DNA from: Microvirga sp. VF16 | GTDB lineage: Bacteria; Pseudomonadota; Alphaproteobacteria; Rhizobiales; Beijerinckiaceae | Assembly (NCBI RefSeq): GCF_016864375.1 | Contig: NZ_CP069354.1 | Coordinates: 1,612,001 to 1,676,000 of the forward strand | DNA: 64,000 nt | Direction of reading: 5' to 3' | Shown here: positions 37,625 through 46,838 of the stretch, one piece after another | Layout of the letters: every line of letters starts with the position of its first letter | Position numbering within the stretch: the first letter of the stretch is position 1 | Notes under the pieces: generated by a model | Databases searched by the model: none | Seen by the model: only the letters and a program-made list of their open reading frames with translations | Told to the model about the DNA's origin: nothing | Position numbers and translations under genes: made by a program

Positions 37625-37775
37625 AGCCCTGCCGAGCTTCGAGTCATAACCCATACGATAGTCGAGCTTTGTCTTTTCGTTTGTTTCAACGGCTTGCCAT
37701 CTTACTGAAGCCCCGTTACAAACGGGTCCGTTGTTCGCGGCTTCATGCCCGCGGCCGAGGAGGATTTGGGCAGCG

Positions 37776-37871
37776 ATGATCATCGGCTCCCACAGCGCAT
37801 CGATGAACGGTTCCGCTCCTGCGGCCGATCGCGCGCGTCTTCTTGGCCTCCTTCTCCTTAGCTGCCCCTGA
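37776..37871 (+). CDS. leuA leader peptide (Leu-rich)
   Basis: A 31-codon frame starting MIIGSHSASMNGSAP and ending RARLLGLLLLSCP, with six Leu codons (CTT CTT GGC CTC CTT CTC CTT) in seven. GAGGAGG at 37757-37763 is a strong ribosome site. The stop TGA (37869-37871) lies inside the 5' arm of a hairpin. Content and location, 112 nt before leuA, mark it as the leucine-sensing peptide of an attenuator. Confidence 0.85.
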   Translation: MIIGSHSASMNGSAPAADRARLLGLLLLSCP

Positions 37872-37983
37872 GGGTCGGCTGGGCGTCGCCGCCTGGGCTC
37901 TCAGGGGTTCTGAAACAGCAGGAACAACCTTGAGCGCCAAGGATCGCTCCTTCGGGCCGCTCCCTCCGAGAAGGACTAGACTA
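37865..37983 (+). promoter_or_regulatory. leuA leader RNA with SD-sequestering hairpin
   Basis: CCCCTGAG (37865-37872) pairs perfectly with CTCAGGGG (37900-37907), starting within the leader stop codon. Downstream, TCCTTC (37948-37953) can pair with GAAGGA (37970-37975), hiding the leuA ribosome site; GGG/CCC extends it. A competing tetraloop hairpin AAGGA (37939-37943)/TCCTT (37948-37952) would expose the site. There is no terminator T run, so control may act on translation (inference). Confidence 0.6.
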
Positions 37984-39546
37984 ATGACCGCTTCCGTATC
38001 CGGCTCCTCCAAGGACCGCGTTCTGATCTTCGACACGACCTTGCGCGACGGCGAGCAATGCCCCGGCGCGACCATGACCCTGGAGGAGAAACTCGAGGTT
38101 GCGGAACTGCTTGACACCATGGGTGTCGACATCATCGAAGCTGGCTTTCCCATCGCCTCCAATGGCGATTTCGAGGCGGTTTCGCTCATCGCCAAGCAGG
38201 TGAAGCGGGCAACTGTCGCCGGACTCGCCCGCGCCATTTCTGCCGATATCGCCCGGGCCGGCGAAGCGGTGCGTCATGCAGCCCGTCCCCGCATCCACAC
38301 CTTCGTCTCCACCTCGCCGATCCATCTGGCGCACCAGATGCGCAAGTCGGAGGAAGAGGTTCTGGAGATCATCACCAACACGGTGACCCAGGCACGCAAC
38401 CTGGTCGAGGACATTGAGTGGTCGGCTATGGACGCCACCCGTACTCCCATCGACTACCTGTGCCGCTGCGTCGAGGCCGCTATCAAGTCCGGCGCCACCA
38501 CCATCAACCTGCCCGATACGGTGGGCTACGCGACGCCCGACGAATATCGCGCCATGTTCCGGGCCGTGCGCGAGCGCGTGCCGAATGCCGACAAGGCGGT
38601 CTTCTCGGCCCATTGCCACAACGATCTGGGTCTGGCCGTGGCGAACTCTCTGGCGGCATTGGAAGGCGGCGCTCGGCAGATCGAGTGCACCCTCAACGGC
38701 ATCGGCGAGCGGGCGGGTAATGCGGCCCTGGAAGAGATCGTCATGGCGATCAAGACCCGCGGTGACGTGCTGCCCTACGAGACCGGCATCGAGGCCACCA
38801 TGCTGACCCGCGCCTCGAAGCTGGCCTCTGCCGCCACTTCCTTCCCGGTGCAGTACAACAAGGCCATCGTCGGCCGGAACGCTTTCGCCCATGAGAGCGG
38901 CATCCATCAGGACGGCATGCTGAAGAATGCCCAGACCTATGAGATCATGACGCCGGAAAGCGTCGGCGTGTCCAAGACCTCCCTGGTCATGGGCAAGCAT
39001 TCGGGCCGCGCGGCCTTCCGCAACAAGCTGGAGGAACTGGGCTACAGCCTCTCCGACAACCAGTTCCAGGATGCCTTCGAGCGCTTCAAGGAACTCGCCG
39101 ACCGCAAGAAGCACGTCTATGACGAAGACATCGAGGCCCTGGTCGATCAGAACATCGCCATGGCCCATGACCGCATCAAGCTGGTCTCGCTCCACATCGT
39201 CGCCGGAACCCGTGGACCGCAGCGCGCCACCATGCGGCTCCAGGTCGACGACAAGGTCGTCATCGAGGAGCAGGAGGGCAATGGCCCGGTGGATGCCACC
39301 TTCAACGCCATCAAGGCCCTGGTGCCCCACGAGGCGGTTCTGGAGCTCTATCAGGTTCACGCGGTGACCGAGGGCACGGACGCCCAGGCCGAGGTCTCTG
39401 TGCGCCTTTCCGCCGACAACCGCAGCGTGACCTCCCGCGCGGCCGATCCGGACACCCTGGTGGCCTCAGCCCAGGCCTATCTCGGCGCCCTCAACAAACT
39501 CATGAGCCGAGGAGCTCGTCTCCACGCCCAGCACGCGGCGGAGTAA
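37984..39546 (+). CDS. leuA: 2-isopropylmalate synthase
   Basis: LeuA, 520 residues, condensing acetyl-CoA and 2-ketoisovalerate in the first committed step to leucine. The HMGL-like TIM barrel begins RVLIFDTTLRDGEQCPGATM; metal ligands lie in FSAHCHNDLGLAVANSLA; the SGIHQDGMLK linker and a C-terminal regulatory domain for leucine feedback follow. The frame is open far upstream, but ATG 37984 lies 8 nt behind AGAAGGA and gives the standard start. Confidence 0.96.
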   Translation: MTASVSGSSKDRVLIFDTTLRDGEQCPGATMTLEEKLEVAELLDTMGVDIIEAGFPIASNGDFEAVSLIAKQVKRATVAGLARAISADIARAGEAVRHAARPRIHTFVSTSPIHLAHQMRKSEEEVLEIITNTVTQARNLVEDIEWSAMDATRTPIDYLCRCVEAAIKSGATTINLPDTVGYATPDEYRAMFRAVRERVPNADKAVFSAHCHNDLGLAVANSLAALEGGARQIECTLNGIGERAGNAALEEIVMAIKTRGDVLPYETGIEATMLTRASKLASAATSFPVQYNKAIVGRNAFAHESGIHQDGMLKNAQTYEIMTPESVGVSKTSLVMGKHSGRAAFRNKLEELGYSLSDNQFQDAFERFKELADRKKHVYDEDIEALVDQNIAMAHDRIKLVSLHIVAGTRGPQRATMRLQVDDKVVIEEQEGNGPVDATFNAIKALVPHEAVLELYQVHAVTEGTDAQAEVSVRLSADNRSVTSRAADPDTLVASAQAYLGALNKLMSRGARLHAQHAAE

Positions 39547-39560
39547 CATTCCTTCATCTT

Positions 39561-39592
39561 GATACATCCCCGGTTCGTGCCGGGGGTGTATC
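39561..39592 (+). terminator. 13-bp hairpin after leuA
   Basis: GATACATCCCCGG (39561-39573) pairs with CCGGGGGTGTATC (39580-39592), with one G-U, around a 6-nt loop. It lies 15 bp beyond the leuA stop and probably terminates it, although no T run follows. The next 130 bp to the tRNA hold nothing I recognise. Confidence 0.65.
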
Positions 39593-39725
39593 GCTATCGG
39601 CAAAGCTTCAGATTGCGGGCGCTTCCGCCGGCGGTTCGAACCTGTCTGAGAGATGGCCTCGCGCAGCTTGGCCCTAAGTGCGGTTAGATCCGCTCAAGCT
39701 GCTCAAAAGATTATCTTGAAGAGAT

Positions 39726-39801
<76 letters not shown>

Positions 39802-39848
39802 GTCGCCGAAGCGAGTTCAGCGGCGCGATGTCCGCTGAAGAGGCCGTG

Positions 39849-39877
39849 CGTGTAACAAACCGCTTGCCCCCTGTCTA
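39849..39877 (-). promoter_or_regulatory. Candidate promoter of tRNA-Lys
   Basis: On the reverse strand TAGACA (39877-39872) and TACACG (39854-39849) are 17 nt apart. Transcription would begin about 40 nt upstream of the mature tRNA. Confidence 0.45.
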
Positions 39878-40058
39878 GCCCGTTTGATGCGGTTTTCGGC
39901 CTCGGATTGCAGATTTTAACGGGGCGCCTCCGCCGGCCTCCTTCCTGTGCCTTCCCATCGTGTGAGTCGGATCCGGCGGAACGGTCAGGCTTTCCGATCA
40001 TTGACATGGATTATGTCGACCGCCGCGCGTGAACGGCGGCAAGCGGGAGGCTGGCCCC

Positions 40059-42371
40059 ATGAACGATGTGCCGAAGATCGAACCCTATCCTGGTCCTGCG
40101 GGCGGGTGGGGATCCCTCAAATCCGTCGAGACCATTCTGACGAGGGAGGGCCGGCTCGTCAGCGGCAATGCGATCCTGCTCAAGCAGAACAAGCCGGACG
40201 GTTATGCCTGCGTGAGCTGCGCCTGGGCTAAGCCGGCGGAGCCGCACCCGTTCGAATATTGCGAGAACGGCGCCAAGGCCACGGCGTGGGAGCTGACCAC
40301 CAAGCGGGTGACGCCCGAGTTCTTCAGCGAGCATACTCTCTCCGAGCTTAGAACCTGGACCGATCACGACCTTGAGGAAGCCGGACGCCTGACGCATCCC
40401 ATGCGCTTCGACGCGGCCTCCGATACCTATGTTCCCGTAAGCTGGGATGATGCGTTCCACGAGATCGGCCAAGAGCTGAAAGGGTTCGATCCGCGCCAGG
40501 TGGTGCTCTATGCCTCCGGCCGAGCGTCCCTTGAAACCTCCTATATGTGGGCGCTGTTCGCCCGGCTCTACGGCACCAACAACCTGCCGGATTCTTCCAA
40601 CATGTGCCACGAGAGCACCTCGGTGGCTCTCCCACAAAGCATCGGCGTTTCCGTGGGCACCGTGATCCTCGACGACTTCGAGAAAGCCGACTGCATCCTG
40701 TTCTTCGGCCAGAATGTCGGCACCAACAGCCCGCGCATGCTGCATCCCCTCCAGGACGCCTCGAAGCGCGGTGTCCCCATCATCACCTTCAATCCTCTGA
40801 AGGAGCGAGGTCTCGAGCGTTTCACCAATCCTCAGGCACCAACGGAGATGCTGACGGGATCTGAGACGCGCATCTCGTCGCAATATCACCAGGTCAAGAT
40901 CGGTGGCGACATCGCGGCCCTCATGGGGATGGCCAAGGCCCTGATCGAAGCCGACGATAGAGCCCGGCAGGTCGCGAGCAGGCCCGTTCTCGACCATGCC
41001 TTCATCGCCGAGCACACCCATGGCTTCGAGGAATTCGCCCGGGCCGCCCGGCAGGCGTCGTGGCCCGAGCTGGAACGCCGCTCCGGCCTCCCTCAAACCA
41101 CACTGGAAGCCGCGGCGAATGTTTATGCCCAGGCAAATGCGGTCATCGGCATCTACGGCATGGGGCTGACCCAGCACAAGGCCGGCGTCGAGAACGTGCA
41201 GATGCTCGTCAATCTGCTGCTCCTGCGCGGCAATATCGGCAAGCCGGGCGCCGGCATCTGCCCGGTGCGCGGGCATTCCAACGTGCAGGGACAGCGCACC
41301 GTCGGCATTGCGGAAAAGCCCGAGCTGGTGCCTCTCGACAAGCTCAAGGAACAGTACGGTTTCGAGCCGCCGCGTTGGAAGGGCATGACCACGGTCGAGG
41401 TCTGCGAGGGCATCCTCAAAGGCGAGGTGAAGGCCTTCGTGGCACTCGGCGGAAACTTCGTGCGGGCTGCGCCGGAAACAGCAGCTTTGGAGGAGGCTTG
41501 GACACGCCTGCGCCTGTCCGTGCAGATCTCGACCAAGCTCAATCGCAATCACCTGATCCCGGGTGAGATTTCCTACATCCTCCCGTGCCTCGGGCGCATC
41601 GAGGTCGACGAACAGGAAACCGGGCCGCAGGCCGTTGCCGTCGAGGATTCGACGGCCTGCATCCACGGCTCCAAGGGCGTGGCGAAGCCCGCAAGTCCCG
41701 ATCTTCTGTCGGAGCCGCGTATCGTCGCGGAGATCGCGAAGGCGACATTGCCTGCAAACGACAAGGTTCCCTGGGATGAATGGGTGGCCGATTATGCTCT
41801 CGTTCGCGATGCGATCGAGGAAACCTATCCGGATGATTTCCGCGGCTTCAACGAGCGCATGTGGCAACCCGGCGGCTTCCATCGCCCCATCGCAGCCCGC
41901 GAGCGGCAATGGAAGACCAAGACGGGCAAGGCCAACTTCATCTCCCCCAAGAGCCTGGAAGCAGATCTCGGCATCGAGGAGTATGACCCTAATGTCTTCA
42001 GGCTCATGACAGTACGCTCCAACGATCAGTTCAACACGACAGTCTACGGCTATCACGACCGATTCAGAGGCGTTCGCGGCACCCGCATGGTGCTCTTCAT
42101 GAACCGCAACGATATTGCTCGCCTGGAGCTGGCGGAGGGAGACCTCGTGACGCTGACGACCGCCGTCGATGATGGCGTCGTGCGTCAGGTGAGCGGATTG
42201 CGCGTCACGCCCTACGAGATTCCCGAAGGCTGCTGTGCCTCTTACTATCCGGAGTGCAATCCACTGATCCCGGTCTGGCATCATGCGGATCAGAGCAAGG
42301 TGCCGGCTGCGAAATCCATTCCAATCCGCATCGATCTTCTGCAGCGACATCAGCCGGAGGCGGCAGAATGA
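40059..42371 (+). CDS. FdhF/YdeP-type molybdopterin oxidoreductase
   Basis: A 770-residue molybdopterin oxidoreductase of the YdeP/alpha-subunit group related to formate dehydrogenase H. The N-terminal CVSCAW pair could hold part of an iron-sulfur site; SSNMCHESTSVALPQSIG, LFFGQNVGTNSPRML and GHSNVQGQRTVG belong to the cofactor domains; the C-terminal dinucleotide-binding domain ends the protein. Substrate is unproven (formate dehydrogenase-like or acid-resistance role in YdeP). GGGAGG precedes ATG 40059. The stop overlaps fdhD as ATGA. Confidence 0.87.
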   Translation: MNDVPKIEPYPGPAGGWGSLKSVETILTREGRLVSGNAILLKQNKPDGYACVSCAWAKPAEPHPFEYCENGAKATAWELTTKRVTPEFFSEHTLSELRTWTDHDLEEAGRLTHPMRFDAASDTYVPVSWDDAFHEIGQELKGFDPRQVVLYASGRASLETSYMWALFARLYGTNNLPDSSNMCHESTSVALPQSIGVSVGTVILDDFEKADCILFFGQNVGTNSPRMLHPLQDASKRGVPIITFNPLKERGLERFTNPQAPTEMLTGSETRISSQYHQVKIGGDIAALMGMAKALIEADDRARQVASRPVLDHAFIAEHTHGFEEFARAARQASWPELERRSGLPQTTLEAAANVYAQANAVIGIYGMGLTQHKAGVENVQMLVNLLLLRGNIGKPGAGICPVRGHSNVQGQRTVGIAEKPELVPLDKLKEQYGFEPPRWKGMTTVEVCEGILKGEVKAFVALGGNFVRAAPETAALEEAWTRLRLSVQISTKLNRNHLIPGEISYILPCLGRIEVDEQETGPQAVAVEDSTACIHGSKGVAKPASPDLLSEPRIVAEIAKATLPANDKVPWDEWVADYALVRDAIEETYPDDFRGFNERMWQPGGFHRPIAARERQWKTKTGKANFISPKSLEADLGIEEYDPNVFRLMTVRSNDQFNTTVYGYHDRFRGVRGTRMVLFMNRNDIARLELAEGDLVTLTTAVDDGVVRQVSGLRVTPYEIPEGCCASYYPECNPLIPVWHHADQSKVPAAKSIPIRIDLLQRHQPEAAE

Positions 42372-43183
42372 CCCTGCACCTGTCGCCCATTATCAGCCTG
42401 CCGCGCATGAGCGTGGCACAGGATGCCTGTGCCTCCGGAGAACGCATTGTGCCGGAGGAAACGCCGATTGCTCTGACTTACAACGGATCGACCCATGCAG
42501 TGATGATGGCAAGCCCCTCCGATCTGGAAGATTTCGCCCTTGGGTTCAGCCTGTCGGAGGGGATCATTTCCGATTCCGCCGATCTTTTGTCGATGGACGT
42601 TGTCGAGCACGATCTCGGATGCGAGATCAGGATGTGGCTGTCGGATCGCTGCGGTCGCGCCTACCGGATACGCAGGCGCGCATTGGCAGGTCCCGTCGGT
42701 TGCGGCTTGTGTGGCGTGGAATCCCTGGCTGAGGCCGCTCGTCCTGTCGAGCCGGTCACAGGTCAACTTAGATTGCCGCCTGCCGCCATCAAGGCGGCCA
42801 TGGCCGACCTTTCCGAGGCTCAGCGCCTGAACAGGGAGGCGCGAGCCATTCATGCCGCGGCTTTCTGGCGTCCGGGGAAGGGCGTGGTCGCCATCCGGGA
42901 GGACGTCGGCCGGCATAACGCGCTCGACAAGTTGGCCGGAGCCCTGGCTGGAGCATCGGAGACATGTTCCAACGGTCTGGTGCTGCTGACCAGCCGCGTC
43001 TCGGTCGAGATGGTGCAGAAGGCCGCCCGCATGGGTGCGCCGATCCTGGTTGCCATCTCGGCGCCCACGGCTTTGGCTGTCCGCGTGGCGGAGAGCTGCG
43101 GCATCACCCTGGTGGCAATCGCCCGGGGCGACGCCTTCGAGGTGTTCACCCATCCAGACCGCATCGACCTTCGAGCATCCTGA
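42368..43183 (+). CDS. fdhD: Formate dehydrogenase accessory sulfurtransferase FdhD
   Basis: FdhD, 271 residues, transfers sulfur from a desulfurase to the molybdenum cofactor of formate-dehydrogenase-type enzymes. The sulfur-carrying loop is GCGLCGVES, preceded by LEDFALGFSLSEGII and followed by REDVGRHNALDKLAGAL and LTSRVSVEMVQKAA. Its start overlaps the oxidoreductase gene, so the pair forms an enzyme-plus-maturation unit, which supports a Mo-bis-PGD cofactor in the neighbour. Confidence 0.93.
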   Translation: MTLHLSPIISLPRMSVAQDACASGERIVPEETPIALTYNGSTHAVMMASPSDLEDFALGFSLSEGIISDSADLLSMDVVEHDLGCEIRMWLSDRCGRAYRIRRRALAGPVGCGLCGVESLAEAARPVEPVTGQLRLPPAAIKAAMADLSEAQRLNREARAIHAAAFWRPGKGVVAIREDVGRHNALDKLAGALAGASETCSNGLVLLTSRVSVEMVQKAARMGAPILVAISAPTALAVRVAESCGITLVAIARGDAFEVFTHPDRIDLRAS

Positions 43184-43274
43184 GGGAACGAAGCTGCGCT
43201 GAACCGATTGTGTCAACAGCGAAGCTTCATCTCGGGCGCAGTGCCTGATCAGGAAAGGTTACGCGGCACGGGCG

Positions 43275-43925
43275 ATGGCGCAGCTCTTCACACCGGCGGC
43301 AACCACTCTGTTTCGGGTGGCCATCGTGCTCATTAGCTTAGGCGTCGTCGCTGCCGGCGGCATGGCCTATGTCTGGGCGCGCTCCGGCAGCACCTGGAAC
43401 GTGGGCAAGCCGGCATCGCAGCCGGTCCCTTTCCGGCACGATCTCCATAGCGGATCGCTCGACATCGATTGCCGCTATTGCCACTCGAGTGTGGAGCGTG
43501 CGGCCGATGCGGGCATGCCATCCGCCCAGACCTGCATGTCGTGCCATTCGCAGGTGTGGGTGGGAGCAAGCGTCCTCGAGCCGGTCCGATCGAGCTTCAT
43601 CCTCGGTCAGCCGATCGAGTGGATCTCCGTTCATCGCCTGCCGGACTACGCTTATTTCCATCACGCCGTTCACGTGACCAAAGGGGTGGCCTGCGAGACG
43701 TGCCACGGGCGCGTCGATCAGATGCCGAAGACAGTGAAGACCGAGACCATGTCCATGGGATGGTGCCTGGATTGTCATCGCGATCCCGTGCCGCAACTGC
43801 GACCACGAGAGGCCGTGTTCGAGATGGGTTACGAGCCGCACGGAACGGACCTGCCGGAAGACGTGCGCGTGTTCTATCAAGAGGCATCGCGGCGCCTCAC
43901 CAGCTGCAACACGTGCCACCGGTAG
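43275..43925 (+). CDS. actA: Alternative complex III subunit A, pentaheme cytochrome c
   Basis: A 216-residue membrane-anchored multiheme cytochrome. One N-terminal helix (about 13-35) precedes five CxxCH heme sites: CRYCH, CMSCH, CETCH, CLDCH and CNTCH. This matches ActA of alternative complex III, the quinol:cytochrome c/oxidase oxidoreductase unrelated to bc1. The heme domain would face the periplasm. It is the first of six consecutive act genes. Confidence 0.93.
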   Translation: MAQLFTPAATTLFRVAIVLISLGVVAAGGMAYVWARSGSTWNVGKPASQPVPFRHDLHSGSLDIDCRYCHSSVERAADAGMPSAQTCMSCHSQVWVGASVLEPVRSSFILGQPIEWISVHRLPDYAYFHHAVHVTKGVACETCHGRVDQMPKTVKTETMSMGWCLDCHRDPVPQLRPREAVFEMGYEPHGTDLPEDVRVFYQEASRRLTSCNTCHR

Positions 43926-43930
43926 ACGCG

Positions 43931-46834
43931 ATGCGTGAAGGAGCGCCACTCGATCTCGACGCCGTGAAGGCCCGCCTCGCCACCGAGGAAGGGCCAAGAC
44001 TCTGGCGCAGTCTGGAGGAACTGGCCGATAGGCCGGAGGTGCGCCGCTATGTGGAGGCCGAATTCCCGGACATCGTGCAGGCGTCCTCCATCGACCGGCG
44101 GACCTTGCTCCGGCTCATGAGCGCTTCTTTCGCGCTTGGAGGTGTTGCCGCCTGTAACGTCCGCACGGACGCACCGCTTCTGTCGCAGAGCCGCAACATG
44201 CCAGGCTACACGCTAGGCGTGCCGCTCACCATTGCCACATCGCTGCCATTGAACGGCTACGGCCGGGGCGTTCTCGTAAAGGTGCAGGAGGGGCGCCCGA
44301 TCAAGATTGAGGGAAATCCCCTGCACCCGGCAAGCCTCGGTGCAACGGACGTGTTCGCACAGGCCGACATCCTGTCCCTCTACGATCCGGACAGGTCCGA
44401 TATGCCAGTTCAGAATGGCGCTGTACGAAGCTGGGAGGAACTCACGAGCTTCATCCGGCCCGTGCGCAATGAACTGGTTGTGGCAGAGGGGCGGGGTTTG
44501 CACATCCTGATGCCGCCGACCTCGTCGCCGACTCTGCAAAAGCTGACGGCACAGGCGCGGCAGCTCTTTCCCCACGCACGATGGCATGTGTTCGCGCCCA
44601 TCGACGATGACAACAGGCGAGAAGCCGCCATGGCCGCGTTCGGGCGGGACCTCGATCGCGTCTACGACCTGACTCAAGCCGATACCATCGTCACCCTCGG
44701 CGGCGACTTGTTCGCCGAAGAACCGGGGCATCTGCGCTATGCGGCGGATTATCAGGCACGACGGAGGATGCAGGATCGCGCATTGCCGCGTCTCTTCGCC
44801 GTCGAGACTCGGCCGAGCCTAGCCGGCGCTCGTGCGGACGAGCGTATTCCGCTGCGGCCGAGGGATTTCGACGCTTTCACTCAGGCGCTCGCGGCGGCTA
44901 TCGGAATAGGTTCGGTGCCAGCATCCGCGCCGCATCCCTCCATCGCGAAACTCGCGGACGCGTTGCGCCAAGCTGGGCCCCGCAGCCTTGTCGCGGCGGG
45001 GCGCGAGCAGCCGGCGCGGGTTCATGCTCTCGTGCATGCGATCAATGCCGGCCTCGGCGCTTTCGGCACGACGATCCGCACCATCGAACCGGTCCGACCG
45101 ATGGCGAGCGACATGGGCACGCTCGCGGATCTTGCACGGGCCATCGATGCCGGTGAGGTATCCCATCTCGTCATTCTTAGTGGCAACCCGGTCTATACCG
45201 CTCCGGCAGACATCGATCTGGCATCGCTCATCCGACGCGTGCCACTGTCTCTGCATCTCGGCCAGCATCGCGACGAGACGGCGTCCGCCTGTCAATGGCA
45301 CATCCCCGAAGCTCATCCGCTTGAAAGCTGGGGTGACCTGCGGGCCTTCGACGGCACGGTGGGTTTGCGTCAGCCTGCGACGATGCCGCTGAAGCCGGGA
45401 CTGAGCGTGGAGGAGTTCCTCGGTCTCATGGCGGGGCAGAATCTGGATGGGCACGCCCTCGTTCAGGCGACGTGGCGCGAGGCCTGGGGCGAGGACTTCG
45501 AGGAGCGCTGGGCGCGCTCGCTCGAAGATGGCGTGATCGAGGGATCGGCTTTGCCGGCCATCGATGTGACCGTGCGATCCGATTGGAATGTCGAGCCTGC
45601 CGCTCCTTCTTCATCGGGTGGAATCGACGTGGCCTTCGCTCCCGATCCGTCCATCTGGGATGGCTCCTACGCGAACAATGGCTGGCTGCAGGAATTGCCG
45701 AAGCCTTTGACGAAGCAGGTCTGGGGTAACGCGGCACTCATCGCGCCGGAGACGGCCGCCGTCTTCGGCTTGTCGTCGGGCGATGGCATCGATCTCACGG
45801 TCGAAGGGCGTGCCATCCGTGCGCCCGTCTGGATCTTGCCGGGCCATGCGCCGGGTGCGGTGACGCTGACCCTGGGCTATGGCCGCAAGCTCGCTGGCAG
45901 GATCGGCAACGGCATCGGATTCGATACCTATGCGTTGCGTCCCTCGCGGCAGCCTTGGATCGCTGTGGGCGAGATCAGGAAGGTCGGTGAGCGGATCACG
46001 GTCATTTCCACACAGCAACACCATTCGCTGCAGGGCCGCGACATCGTGCGCATCGTCACCCACGATCAGACGCCCGCACCAGAGCAGGCCGATCATCCCT
46101 CGCTCTATCCGGAATGGCCTTATGATGGCCATGCCTGGGGCATGGCCATCGATCTCGATGCCTGCATCGGCTGCAATGCCTGCGTTGTCGCGTGCCAGGC
46201 CGAGAACAACGTCGCGGTCGTCGGTCCGGAGGAGGTGGCGAAGGGGCGCGAGATGCATTGGCTGCGGATCGACCGCTATCATGCCGGCGACCCCGCCAAT
46301 CCCGACACCTATTTCCAGCCCGTGCCCTGCATGCATTGCGAGAAGGCACCCTGCGAGGTCGTGTGCCCGGTCAACGCCACGGTGCATTCGTCGGAGGGGC
46401 TCAACGACATGGTCTATAACCGCTGCATCGGCACGCGGACCTGCTCGAACAATTGCCCTTACAAGGTGCGGCGCTTCAACTTCATTGATTATCAGGGAAC
46501 GGATTACAGCGCCTCTGCCGATGCCATGAATCCCCAGGTGACGGTTCGGGATCGCGGCGTCATGGAGAAATGCACCTATTGCGTCCAACGCATCGGCACA
46601 GCTCGCGCCGGCGCGCGCGTCGAGGACAGACCCCTGCGCGACGGTGAGATCATGACGGCTTGCCAGCAATCCTGCCCGACGCAGGCCATCGTGTTCGGCG
46701 ACGTGAACGATCCCGACAGCGCCGTGAGCCGGCTCAAGCGGAACCCGCGCAATTATGCGCTGCTCGGCAACCTGAACACGAAGCCACGCACCACCTATCT
46801 CGCCCGCATCGAATCCTCATTGGAGAACGGGTAG
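43931..46834 (+). CDS. actB: Alternative complex III subunit B (molybdopterin-like + 4 Fe-S)
   Basis: A 967-residue ActB. The N-terminus has a Tat-like region with SIDRRTLLRLMSASFALGG, here about 55 residues in, as in the variant Tat-translocated oxidoreductases. A molybdopterin-oxidoreductase-like domain, which lacks the cofactor in studied ACIII, is followed by a ferredoxin-like domain with Cys clusters CIGCNACVVACQ, CMHCEKAPCEVVCP, CSNNCP and CTYC. The frame is open further upstream, but ATG 43931, 5 bp after actA, is the plausible start. Confidence 0.92.
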   Translation: MREGAPLDLDAVKARLATEEGPRLWRSLEELADRPEVRRYVEAEFPDIVQASSIDRRTLLRLMSASFALGGVAACNVRTDAPLLSQSRNMPGYTLGVPLTIATSLPLNGYGRGVLVKVQEGRPIKIEGNPLHPASLGATDVFAQADILSLYDPDRSDMPVQNGAVRSWEELTSFIRPVRNELVVAEGRGLHILMPPTSSPTLQKLTAQARQLFPHARWHVFAPIDDDNRREAAMAAFGRDLDRVYDLTQADTIVTLGGDLFAEEPGHLRYAADYQARRRMQDRALPRLFAVETRPSLAGARADERIPLRPRDFDAFTQALAAAIGIGSVPASAPHPSIAKLADALRQAGPRSLVAAGREQPARVHALVHAINAGLGAFGTTIRTIEPVRPMASDMGTLADLARAIDAGEVSHLVILSGNPVYTAPADIDLASLIRRVPLSLHLGQHRDETASACQWHIPEAHPLESWGDLRAFDGTVGLRQPATMPLKPGLSVEEFLGLMAGQNLDGHALVQATWREAWGEDFEERWARSLEDGVIEGSALPAIDVTVRSDWNVEPAAPSSSGGIDVAFAPDPSIWDGSYANNGWLQELPKPLTKQVWGNAALIAPETAAVFGLSSGDGIDLTVEGRAIRAPVWILPGHAPGAVTLTLGYGRKLAGRIGNGIGFDTYALRPSRQPWIAVGEIRKVGERITVISTQQHHSLQGRDIVRIVTHDQTPAPEQADHPSLYPEWPYDGHAWGMAIDLDACIGCNACVVACQAENNVAVVGPEEVAKGREMHWLRIDRYHAGDPANPDTYFQPVPCMHCEKAPCEVVCPVNATVHSSEGLNDMVYNRCIGTRTCSNNCPYKVRRFNFIDYQGTDYSASADAMNPQVTVRDRGVMEKCTYCVQRIGTARAGARVEDRPLRDGEIMTACQQSCPTQAIVFGDVNDPDSAVSRLKRNPRNYALLGNLNTKPRTTYLARIESSLENG

Positions 46835-46838
46835 CCGG

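Noticed and set aside
39593..39725. Possible second tRNA suggested by GGTTCGAACC near 39634
   Set aside because: No acceptor, D or anticodon arms can be formed around it.
40011..42350. 779-residue open frame antisense to the YdeP-type gene
   Set aside because: Composition is a His/Asp/Leu/Arg-rich shadow pattern and no motif is visible; the plus-strand protein is unambiguous.
43184..43274. FNR/FixK-type box before actA
   Set aside because: TTGTGTCAAC and CTGATCAGG do not fit TTGAT-N4-ATCAA closely enough to call.
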